64,000 nt of DNA from Psettodes erumei (Eukaryota; Chordata; Actinopteri; Pleuronectiformes; Psettodidae), in contig JAFBJZ010000915.1 of the NCBI GenBank assembly GCA_016785225.1, positions 1,240,001 through 1,304,000 of the forward strand, given 5' to 3'. Under the pieces are notes generated by a model, which searched no databases, had not been told where the DNA came from, and worked only from the letters and a program-made list of their open reading frames with translations. Of this stretch, positions 42,601 to 53,959 are shown piece by piece (position 1 is the stretch's first letter; every line of letters starts with the position of its first letter). Made by a program: the position numbers and the translations under genes.

Positions 42601-45009
42601 AGGAAGTGGAGTGCAGACGGTACACATCAACATGGGCTCAGCATAAAGAATGAGAAGATAGCTTGAAATGGGGACTCTACAAAAGGAGTAGAAAGGACGC
42701 ATTAAGGTTGGTAAGAATGTCAGACACCAGACAACTCAGAAAACTCCTGTTTTCTGGTTGCACCCACATTCAGACATCCAGTGTCTAATGTCACTGAGTG
42801 TTCTGGCCACCCATGAGACTATTTCTGCTGTGGGTGATAAGTGTCTCCACAGGTGCAGCTCTGGTCACCTCAGCTAAACATCGCACACCACCTCAGACAC
42901 AATGGCAGCCTGTGTTTAGACAGAGCAACCTTGCACTCATCATTCATGAATATATTTGCATAGCTGATTAAAATGGCTGTGTAAAATAGACTGTTTAATG
43001 TTCTATTCATGTTATGAAGTAATGTGGTTCTTTAGCGTACCCTTGTCTTGAGAAAACTTCTTAACAAGCATTAATAATTTCCACTTAACATCAGTCTGCA
43101 GCCATTAGACAAGTCTCCTAAAATTTCTAAATTTACAACACAATCCTGCAAGAGTTTGGCTTGATTTCAGCTCCCAATGTCACACAGTCATAGCATATAT
43201 CTTGGTGAGTAATAGATTAAATTTTAATAAAGATAGGGCAGAAAAAAGCAAAATCTCAGAATTTGCACTTCTTAAATTCTGAGTTGTGCCACCTCTGATT
43301 TTATGAGCTCAGTGTTGAAGAATATTTTACACTACCTTTTGAGGTAGACAAGGAGGAGGAAGAAAGAGAAAGAGACATAGTGGATGAGGACATTTTGCGA
43401 AATTAGTGCCTAAAGTGTTCAACTTTTCCTCTGATTTGGAGGCGGTTGCTACAGCAACAGCTAATGTGTTCTGGTAATGTCTGGGCAGGTACAGTTTCGA
43501 CTCTCAATGCCCACCACTTCATCCTCTGCCCAGGCCTGTGTGTTCTGTACTTTGTGTGATCCGATACACATTCAGGAGGCCTGCTAATGAAGCTGGGTGC
43601 AGCCAATAATGCCTCTTTGACTGTATTACTGACATTGAGCATTTTGCATAAGTGGCGTCATTAGTGAACGCATCAAGTAAACTTCTATACAATGATGATG
43701 AATGCAGAAACTAGAAAAAGAGGCAAAAAAGCAGAAATGCACAATGGAAGATCAAAAGGACCAAAAGGAAACTGTTGAGCTGTCACCGTTTTAATCTCAT
43801 GTGACAAGAAAGACAGAGAAAGGTGAGAATTGTCATCTGTTTGTGTCCACCCAGCCCTGACACAGTGTGAAACAGTGATTCTGCCTGGGGAGGGACAATT
43901 CGTCTCACAGGTAATTAGTATAGCAGGAGGGGCATCGCCTCATGCTGCCAACAGCCCCATCAACAGTGCTGCTCTAAACCTGGCCACATATGGCCGGAGG
44001 TCTGGGTGGAGGATACTGAAGGTGCCCTCTCTCTCTGAAAATGTCGTTGGTGAGTTCCTAAGGTGGTAAAAAAACATTGAATGTCTGGAGTGCTAACTGC
44101 TTGACCACCCAGCACCAGATGAAGCCTTCTACACATGGGATGAAAAACTTAGTTGAGAGATTGTTGATATGCAAACAACATTGTGGGTCCCAGTTACCTG
44201 TGTGAGTCATAAAAAAAATCCCTGCAAAGCAAGTTTGATTTTGAATCACTAAAATATGAGGTTTTGAAAAGATCATGCTCAGGATTAGGACGTTTCCTGG
44301 AAACCATTTTATATTGATGTAGGTAAAGACCAACCATATCTCTATCCTGCCGCAGATGCACGTGGTCGACATCCACTGTCAAACTTAAATAACGACTACT
44401 TCCAAAACGACATCCACATTCTCCTTTCTCTCTCTCTCTCTTTCACTCACACAGTGGCGATCTGTCCATGACATCATGAACATTTCTCCCTCCTCTGTGT
44501 CTGTAATCACTGAACAAATCACTTTTCCAGGCTGGATTGTGGCCAGCAGCGACTGGGCCGCTCCATAAATCTACACCTCCATACACTCGCTGATAAAGGA
44601 AGGGAGACAGAGGGAGAGAGAAATAAAAGGGAGAGGAGATAGGAAACGGGTAAGAAGAATGAGACTTTAGGAGGAAATTGAGTAGAGCAAGCATTTCTTC
44701 GCCACAGTGCTACCTTAGACGTGCACAGCTTGCAAGGCATGGGTTACATCCGCAGAAGCCTTTCTCAAACACCACAGAGGATGACAGACAGTTTTACTGT
44801 GGCTGCGCTGGGAAGAGAAAATTAGTCAGCTATGAACACATTCAATCAGGGATTTGTTCAGAAAGGCACGTTGAATAGCACCTTTACTTTAAAAGCAATA
44901 AGCTTATGCGGGGCAGTGTTTCCTATCCAGCCAGTAGTTGGTTTTCACCACACAACTGAAAAATGCTTGAAGCATTCAATGTAAGAGGGGCAACAAGAAA
45001 TAAACCTTG

Positions 45010-45390
45010 ACTGGCAGATGGGGATGTCATTGGTTTTGCAGGTATTTTGTCATAAAGCAATACTGGGCAGTTCAAATTTTTGACATGGTGATGAGGGTGC
45101 TAAATGACGTAAAGGAATCAACAAAGTTATTAGAGATAATCTTGAGGGGGATTAAACTGTTTGTACCCAATTTCATGGCAATCCTTCCTTATTGAGACAT
45201 TTTACTCAAAATCACAAATGTCAACCGCATAATGAGCAGTAGATAAAGTCAGGGGATCGCCAAAGTCACTATGTTTCGTCATCTGGGATTCATGAATGTC
45301 GTATCAAAATTCATGGCATTTCATTCAGTAGCTCAGGACCAAGACGTTGGAGCAACTGACATTTCCATCCCTAAAGTCTGCTAATGTGGA
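45010..45390 (+). repeat. Decayed teleost interspersed repeat
   Basis: Phrases such as gatgtcattggttttgcagg, tttcatggcaatccttcctt, agtcaggggatcgccaaag and a second caaaattcatggcattt resemble a repeat family I remember as common in spiny-rayed fish (aatttcatggcaatcc followed by attgttgagacatttcac). Two related sub-units are visible inside. No coding capacity; class not known to me. Confidence 0.6.
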
Positions 45391-47789
45391 TGAAAATGCA
45401 TATAAAATGCAATGTAATTTATTACTTTATTGACCATTAAGGAGAAATGCCATTTTTGACACCCTTCACAGTGAGGTAAGTTGGACGAGCCAGCTGTTGT
45501 ATCACATTACTGCAATACTTCCACCTGAATATGACATCCCACAGCCCTCCACCCTGCAGGCCATAAAAAAGAAATGGGAACAAAGACGGAGAAAGTGAAG
45601 GAAATTACAAAACATAGCAGGCATTTGCATCTATTTCACTGAGTCAGAGCTACCCTGCAGGTTCTTCAAAATGCTCGTACATGTATGTGTGCCAAGTAGT
45701 GTTAATAAGACTGGTGCAGCCGGGGAGGGCTTCCACTGTGGCACTGATAGAGAGCTAAGAGCAGGGCAGCCCAGTGGGGCTGATGATAAACAAATAAAAG
45801 TTGGGAGACTTTGGGAGCGAGTGGGGGCAGGGATGGATATACTGAAAGAAAAGAAAGGAATGGAAGGAAAATGATAAGATAGCTTGGCCTGAACATAAGG
45901 AAAACCAGTGGAGGAGAGACACTGCTAAAATTGAACTATTGTAAGGTTAACTGAGGTGCAATGTGCTGAGTTGTTAATTTCCAGCAAACATACCTAGAAA
46001 GGTGCATCATTATTGGAAAGTTTTGCAAAGGAGTGACTACTCAGAAAAGAAGACAGACTGGCTCTGAGTTTAATAACACAGAAAAAAATAAATCAGATTT
46101 TCATATCAGGGCTGCCATGGTCTGGTGGCGCCACTGTGACGTTCATCCAGGTCTTATCTTGGGTCTTTTTTCCAATGTACGTTCGTCTTCCTCCATTCAC
46201 GGGACAAAAATGTAAGTGGTACACCCTATTACTGAGGACATTTGAAGAGCATGGCCACAGCAAACCTTTTATTACAGCACACAATGTCTATGCAGATTTC
46301 TAAACTGAACATTTTCGCTTTGTCCAATAGAGCTTTTACTAAAACCTCTTAATGCTGAGTGTCCTTTTCAGGCTGAGTAATTGCTAAATTAGGTCCTAGA
46401 TGCACTTCTATAATAAAACATTGCGTCTTTGATTAAAAATGCATTTTTATGTTATGTTTATGTACATGCACATGTGTTATTCTGATTGCTGCTACTCTAC
46501 ATGATTCCTGCCATGTTGCCATGTTGCTCCATGTCATTTTATAATGTGCCTTATGAGTTAATGAGATTTTAGATGCTCGGTATAATACAATATTCAGGTC
46601 TGGTGTTTTTACGGCATCATTTGTTCAGCAGCCCAGAGTAGACAAGTGCTCAGTTACGGATGGTGTTTTCTTCATTAGATGTGCTAAATTAGGCTCCAGT
46701 ATAATTTAATTTAGTGAAAGTGTGAGGGATTTCATGCACATTTGCATATTTGCCAGAATAAAACAGGTGAGAAGCCTAGGGGGATAAATTAATATTAGAT
46801 TCACTAAGGAATGAATAGGAACATACTGCATGAGGGAGTTACTAGAAGGATTTGGGGAGGCGGCAAGTCCTGGGTGTACAACCGAATGTAACCATTCTGG
46901 TCATTCATTTAAATGGACCTCAAATCATCATCATCATCAAATCCAGCTTAACGATTTGTAATTAGCATATAAAATGGAATGACCAACCCTGTCCTATGTC
47001 TGTGAATCTGAATGAGATTTCTTTTTTGCCCCTACCACCACTCAGGCTGTGAATGAGACAAAGACTTGAACAACGGTGTCCCTGGTGATGTATTGTCACT
47101 ATTAGAGCAATTCATCACCATCATCATCTAGTATATCTCTATCATGTAGCTTCAGATTCTGTGATTAAATATAGGACATTTTCCCCAGGGCATCTAATGG
47201 ATTTTTGTTTCAGCAATGAGGCCAGGTTTTGAAGTGTTCATATTGCATCAAGGTTATAAAATTGTTTAGGAGTTAACTTCAAGAAAGTCATCTGCTCAGT
47301 TATGCAAGAACATATATAGCTTGCATCAACCGCACTTTGTGTCTTTTGGTGGTAGAAGAATGTGATTTCCTGTTACAAAACCACAGACACTGGTAACAAA
47401 ACTAGGAGGGAGCACACCCTTATCCTATGTACACAGTACAAAACCAAAAAAAACAGCCGGAAGCAGCTGTAACCACTTCCTTTACAGGAATGGAGAACTG
47501 TCTAGTTACTTTACTACAGATGCAGTGAAATGCATTCGTGTGTGGGTGTTGCTGCAGAAATGATGGCTCAGGGCTTCCTGATGCAACACCTCCAGACTGT
47601 ATCGCGTGCGTAACCCTTGGTTAATAAGTGTGTTCGTTTTTTAAACAAGAACACATAGTCCAGGTGGAAGATAAAGACATACAAAAATCAGAAGTTTAAA
47701 TCAAAAAGGTACATGTACCTTTTGTCCTAAAGTGGTTGTTTTTAAGATATCTCAGATATCATTACACAGCACAGTGTGTAATGGCTGAA

Positions 47790-48110
47790 CCAGGAACTCA
47801 CAAGCAGGAATTAGGCAAAAATGACCGTGTAATATGGGCAGAGGTCATACACAGGAGGGCAGTCAGGAGTCAGAGGTAAACCTTAATAATCCACAGGCAA
47901 CATCATAGAGTCCAAAAGAAGGAAAAAGTCATAAAAACCAGAAATGGGCAACAAGACTTCCAGGAAAAAGGCAGCTTCAGGAATAAAAAAACAGGCAAAG
48001 GTCAATGCGCAGGAGTTCCACACGAGGAAAGAATGCTGGAAAGCTCGATGTACCTACTGAGACAATCTGGCAAGGACGTGGTGGGTGAGCAAGTGTTGCA
48101 GGACAGGACA
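47790..48110 (+). mobile_element. Decayed non-autonomous element, possibly hAT-like
   Basis: A-rich stretch with aggagtcagaggtaaacc, caggcaaaggtcaatgcg and acaatctggcaagga, phrases that resemble short DNA-transposon derivatives frequent in fish. No transposase and no clear terminal inverted repeats were found. Confidence 0.35.
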
Positions 48111-48504
48111 TCACATTGTCATGCTCAGCTGTACAGCCAGACTTGCCTTATCTTTTATCCTCATCTTATTTTATCCTTATTAGTGTAAAATATTGGACTT
48201 GCATAGTCATAGTCATAGTTTGTAGAGGTGTTAAGAAAATATGTGAAACATTTACAGCTTCTGTTGAAACTGCATAAAAAGTGTGAATTAATCTCAGTCC
48301 ATCAGTGGTTATAGAAAATCATCACATGGGACCAAAATGTTGTGTATGACAGGCTGATATATTGACGCCGCTATCACATGCTGCTAGTATGGATAAAAAA
48401 GAGAGAACGTAGGCCAGCATGAATGTGTATTCAGCGGTTTGGGAATGCAAATTGCAAATGTTTCTGGGCCACACAGATGTGCAGGATACACTCAAACATG
48501 CACA

Positions 48505-48531
48505 AACACACACACACACACACACACACAA
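48505..48531. repeat. (CA)n microsatellite
   Basis: About 13 CA units in the SUSD3-FGD3 interval. Confidence 0.96.
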
Positions 48532-50429
48532 AACAGCTGGTAAGAGGCTTATGCTCCAGTGGGATATTACAGCTTTCCCATCAAACCATTCTCTTCCACG
48601 GCTGTGGAGGAAGAACAAGTAGCACAGAATCGCAGCTACAACCTGAATCCTCACACAAATTATCTTCACATGAAATTTTCTGCTCATACTTCACTTTTAC
48701 CTACAACTGTTCTCTATTACATTTCTGGCAACAATAATGGCTGGGTTCAACCAACCTTGCCTTTTGTGCTCATTCAAATAGGTATGTGCCCTTGATGAAT
48801 AGAGCCATTAAGGGAAGCCTTGAGGGCTCTGATGGAGGTCAATTTGACAAGTTACAGTTCCACTGCAACCTTGGCGGAGCCAGCTGTTAATGGCAACACA
48901 CAGCAAAGAACTAAAGGCAAGGAAAAGGAGCGACATGGAGGTGCATGAAACTATACCATTGCATTACCCAACAAGGACACATCTCACAAATAATTAGGAA
49001 GGAGGAAGACTTCTTGCCACAACCAACCACAAACTGTGGTTGTCAGCCAACTAAACCCTCAATTTTACTGCTGAGAAAAGAGTTGCTCAGATACATTTTC
49101 AAAGACAGAAAAGTCAAAACAACCACACAGAGCCTTGGGTTTTCTAGGATAGGACTCTGGAGAGATGATGAGAGCTTATCTCAGCATGGTCCCTGTCCCC
49201 TAGTAGACAGTACCCACTGCTGCACTCTCTTCCTGATGTACAGCATGTAAAACTATGACAGAAGGAGGCAGTCAGCAGTTTGCTCTCTATCTCTAGCTCA
49301 CAGCTCTACAGAGACACCAGCCTTCCAATTCATCATTTTGACACCAAGTGTTGACTTGCTAAATAAAGAAATTATGGTTCATACCACCTATCAATAGCTG
49401 TCCTCTCTCAGTTTTTTTGTAAATGCACATCAATATGTTTATGTCCACAAGTACTGTACTAAAGTACTAAAACAAAGGAAGGGAAGATAAAATTGAACTA
49501 AATCAAGATGTTGAAAAATGGAACGCTGCGGCAGCTTTTCTACACCCATTTTACGCCCTCTTTTACATAAAAATATCTTATCTCAAATCAGCCATAAACT
49601 TCAAGAAACCAAGCCTTTAAGTAAAGTTTTTTTCCTGCAATCTATATGTTACTTTTTCTTTTGATTTTGTTGTAACTGCCTGCATAAATAAATAAAACGT
49701 AACACTTGAAGAAGTGAGAAATATCCAACCACAACACAGGGTATGTAGAATACAAGGTGATTCTGCATATTGCATATGCAAACACACAATAGATAACTAG
49801 CATTTACCAAAACCTGAAACCACATGTTAAGTTGATTCCTACTATATGCTATATTTACACTGCTTGAACAGCACATTTCTTACTATGAAAATGATCACTT
49901 CATGATGAACACAAATGGATTCTCTGGAGTCATTATCTCCTGGCATCAGATTGAAACAGTTATAATGAGATGATCATGTTGAGAAGCCTCTCATAAGTCA
50001 CCGCAGTACATAGAGTTTCAGTGCTGTTCTCATGGTGACAGATGGCTGTACTGCTCCACACAGCAGGGCAATGCGTTTTTGAAAAGGCACAGTGTACTTG
50101 ACTTCATGTCGATAAAGGCCTTTGTTCCCACAGTTTCTACAGATCTGTCTTGTTCAGCAGCTTGAATCCATATCAAGACACGAACACACACGCCATCAAA
50201 AAATGAACAGAGCCAAAGCAACTGAATCATAGCAGATAGAAAGTGAAGTGAAAAAAGTAAACAAGGAGGTGGAAAAACCCTGAAAACCTAATACAGAATA
50301 TTATATTCCCCAGTCAATAAATCCTTATGACTTTTCCCGCAGTGCCACCACAAGATTCACTTTTGTCTTTTGCAGTATTTCATCTCTCAACAACTGTTTT
50401 TCCCACCAGCCTTAGTTTTGTGTTGCTGG

Positions 50430-50760
50430 CTGTTTTGTGGTGCTAATCAGCTTATGCTTACATGTTAAAGTGCTGGTAAACATGTTAGATGTTTATCAGC
50501 GAGCTGACTCAATTATACGGCTAAAGCTGGGCATGACAAAAAACAAACAAGAAAAACTAAACAATATTCCCATCAGCCTCTGTTGGACTTTGCATTTCAT
50601 GCTAATTAGAAGATGTTACCATGCAAAATAAAGCATGCCCAACATTATATCTGTTAAGCATCCTCATGTTAGCTTCATCATGGTGAGCATTATAGCATGC
50701 TTATTTATTTACGTTATCACGATAAGCTTTTATTTTGAACGTTACTGAAGGCAACAATAA
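50430..50760 (+). repeat. Possible 5' fragment of the same interspersed repeat
   Basis: Loosely repeated gctaat, catgtta and agcatgc motifs (cttacatgttaaagtgctgg; tcatggtgagcattatagc) resemble the part that usually precedes the family seen at 45010. Heavily diverged. Confidence 0.35.
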
Positions 50761-51536
50761 TCCAAACACAGGTGAAAACTGGAAGCAAATGCTAAATAAA
50801 AAGGAATGGAACAAAAACTACAGTAGGCTACACTGTCGTAACCCTAGATGACATGCATATGTGCAGAGAAAGGCATTGCACACATACAGCAGGCTATGCG
50901 CATCATTAATCCTCTTACATCCCATATTAAATCAAATATCTGGCTGGAATTTTCTCATATGCTGTTTTGTGCATGATATTAATAAAGGCTGAGATAAATG
51001 AACATCAATGTTTGTCTTTGAGTGGAGTGTTTGTGGATTGGTCATTCACATCCATAGTCGGTGTACTTGTGAATTTCATTAAAAAAAAGACAAAGAGAAA
51101 CATGTCTGTGAATGCAAAATTCAAAACATGTGCAGATCTGCTTAGACAGTGTGGTACTGAATGAACCACAACATCTGTTTATTGATGATATGCTTGACTG
51201 CTTTTCCACTGTGCACAATCCATGTTTAAAACACTAAATGCTGACTCTGCTCACTTACAGTACGACAAGAATGAATCCTGGAGCATTAAAAACGGGGGGA
51301 CAAGATTTCAAAGCACGGTACATAAATATGAGTGAGTTTACATGCACAAAGAGATCCAATGACAATTGTTTTCTTTTGTTGCTACTTTTGCTTAAAGGCT
51401 GGTGCTGAAAGGAGCAGGGTGCAGGGGGCAAGGCAGATTTAACAGATTTACAGTACAGTACTCGGTTTCCATTACATCACCAAAAACTGAGAAGCAGAAA
51501 AACAGTTGAAGGAAAGAACTACATTGAAAGGATTTT

Positions 51537-51550
51537 TTTATTGATTTATT
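51537..51550 (-). terminator. FGD3 polyadenylation signals
   Basis: Two AATAAA hexamers on the minus strand (51537-51542 and 51545-51550), about 1 kb after the FGD3 stop. Confidence 0.6.
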
Positions 51551-52032
51551 TCTGAACCTGCAGCACAGGGTCAGAACTGAGGCCGCGTGATACCGTCCTG
51601 GCTGTGTACTCCTCATTTGGACGGATAATGAGAGAGTGGAAAGCGGTGGTGGTGGTGGATCAGACTCAGGTCTGTAGGTCTCAGTGTCCAAGACATTGAT
51701 GAGAGCGAGTTACCAGTACAGGAGAGAGAAGTATGAGGAGAGAGTCTGTAAGATGGAAGCTGACAGTGGGAGCATCAGGTGGCCAGCCACAAGTGTACAC
51801 ATCTCTGTGTTGTTTTTTTGTTGTTTTTTTTTAAGTTAAAATGTCTTTTTTTCTTTGTTTCCTTACATCGCACTATAGTATACATACTGTACAATACCCA
51901 CTGTACTGCCCTGTGTCCCCATACAGGACTGACAGGAACAGAGAGGTGGTGCAGGTTTCTTACACTAACATTCAATACTTAATAAACATAGGAGTGGCCT
52001 CACACTCAACCACACACACGCACACACGCGTG

Positions 52033-52064
<32 letters not shown>

Positions 52065-52547
52065 AGCACAAACGGAAAAAACAAAAATATCAGAGTTAAT
52101 GCATCACAACACAGTAGCATAATGTACAAGGAACGTCATCTTTAGAAAAATCATACAGGAACCTCATTCAGCTATATTACAAATAAAACAGAAGTTCTTA
52201 AAAAGATCATCTCTGGCTGTTGAAAACACTGAGAGAAATATAATATCCTAACCACACACACATACAGTGGTGTTGGGGGTGTGATAACATAGTCCTTCTT
52301 CTCTTTGTGTGTTTTTGTTCAAGAGAGACAGAAAGATGGAAAGAGAGGAGGAAGTAGCTGTGTGGTCATGAAGAAAAGATTGAAGTGGCATAAGAAGGAT
52401 TGAGTGGTCCTTTCAAAAAAGAAAAAAAAAACAACCAAAATAAAAAGTGCCAAGGTAAAGTGAATTCAAGTAATGTGTGCTCTATACACAGGAGAGGGAG
52501 GGAGGAGGGAGGGAAGGGACGCATGTCCTTTGGCTCCAACACAGCCA
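51551..52547 (-). other. FGD3 3' UTR
   Basis: About 1 kb between the stop and paired AATAAA signals. Includes an interrupted CA/CG repeat at 52011-52064. Open frames in it are chance. Confidence 0.6.
52011..52064. repeat. Compound (CA)n(CG)n(CA)n microsatellite
   Basis: CA units interrupted by GCGTGCGCGCGC, a Z-DNA-prone alternating purine-pyrimidine tract inside the FGD3 3' UTR. Confidence 0.95.
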
Positions 52548-52793
52548 CTACTGGCTCTTCCTGTGTTCAGTCAGGCTCATCGATGCATCTGTGGGCGTTT
52601 CTCCACGGGCAGCTTTGGAGAGGATGTCCACCCACTTGGCCTGAAGTTCTGCATCTTGGGCACTTAAGAGCAAAGTTTGCTGGGTGTGACTGAGTCGGAG
52701 CGTGTGCTTGACCTCCGACTTTTCGGCCGCTGATGGTGCTATCGCACTCACCTCGAACCCAGGAAGAGGCACCGCCCGTGCCCCTTTGGAGTC
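52548..52793 (-). CDS. fgd3: FGD3 last exon: second PH domain and stop
   Basis: Acceptor gtttttag. Reads DSKGARAVPLPGFEVSAIAP, then KHTLRLSHTQQTLLLSA and the PH C-terminal helix with WVDILSKAARG; ends TEHRKSQ with TAG. 82 codons including the stop, phase 0. Confidence 0.94.
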   Translation of the reverse strand, partial: DSKGARAVPLPGFEVSAIAPSAAEKSEVKHTLRLSHTQQTLLLSAQDAELQAKWVDILSKAARGETPTDASMSLTEHRKSQ

Positions 52794-53863
52794 CTAAAAA
52801 CATCAGGAATATAAATCAATCAGAAGAAATCTGGTAGTATTTAAGATTGGGTCTCTTTTGAATAAAGGAGGAAGTACTGTAAATGCAGCAAGTATCAGCT
52901 CGCCTCTTCAGTGCAGGAGAATATATTCAACCAGGCATGTATATTAAACCCTGCCCTCCTCTCTCCCTTCCCCCTTATTCTGTCTGTATAATCAGAAATT
53001 GCACGTCCAACTCCCATTAATCCTAATCTTTGGAATGGCAGCTTTCTGCAGTGGGATTGGAATATTAGTCTTGGAAATGAAACCCGGGGAGGCTTTAACA
53101 GGCTGACTTCCCTTCTGTGCCATCCACCATGACATGAATGGCAGTCTCTCATGGAAAGCTTTCCAATCATAATTGCTTTAGGATTTAAAAAAAATGTTTT
53201 TACTTCAAGCAATCATGTAAACCACTCGTTATATACATCTCCTTGGGATGTTCTGAGCAGATTTATTGCTACGCACAGACCCAAGATTTTGAGGAATTAC
53301 AGTAAATCCAAAAAGTTGCTTCATCTGGTCAGTACAAAATAAAACCCAGTCACACGGAGGAGCAGTGTCACTGACAGCGGCCGTTCCTGAGGTCAGATTC
53401 AGGACAGCCAAATCCTCCTGGCCCAAATCTACAGAGCACAGACAGTGCACAGACAACCTGGCACAGGCAGGATTGACTAGATCTGACTAACACATCCATG
53501 CTCAGTGATGTGTGCCCAGGTGATGTACTGTACAGTTGTCCTGCTTCAGAGGGAGGGGGCACACAGGATATATAGAAGGGCTAGACGGGTGCAGCAGGGG
53601 CTCAGCCAATAAACAGATGATGACTGAAATATGCTGGTTCTGTTGCTATGTGGACAAACTTTTGCAATGTTTGTCCTCTATTCAAACAACACATATATTA
53701 GAAACTATGTTTTGTAGGTGATAAGTAGATAAAAAATAGAGTTAAATATATATATATATATATATAATTGCTTAAAGTATATAATGTTACAAACAGCTGG
53801 ACTACAACACATGACCAAACACACACCTATCTACAGAGCATGCATGCATATGTGTGTGTGTGC

Positions 53864-53959
<96 letters not shown>

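Larger units (their letters stand above)
42601..51500. other. SUSD3-FGD3 intergenic region
   Basis: About 9 kb without a convincing gene. Contains decayed interspersed repeats (45010-45390, 47790-48110 and a weaker piece at 50430-50760), a CA tract at 48505 and AT-rich stretches with homeodomain/octamer-like motifs at 46380-46800. Short open frames on both strands lack splice support or family resemblance. Confidence 0.7.

Noticed and set aside
43830..44069. 79-codon open frame upstream of SUSD3 with an internal donor-like CAG/GTAATT
   Set aside because: No acceptor or family match found; intergenic chance frame.
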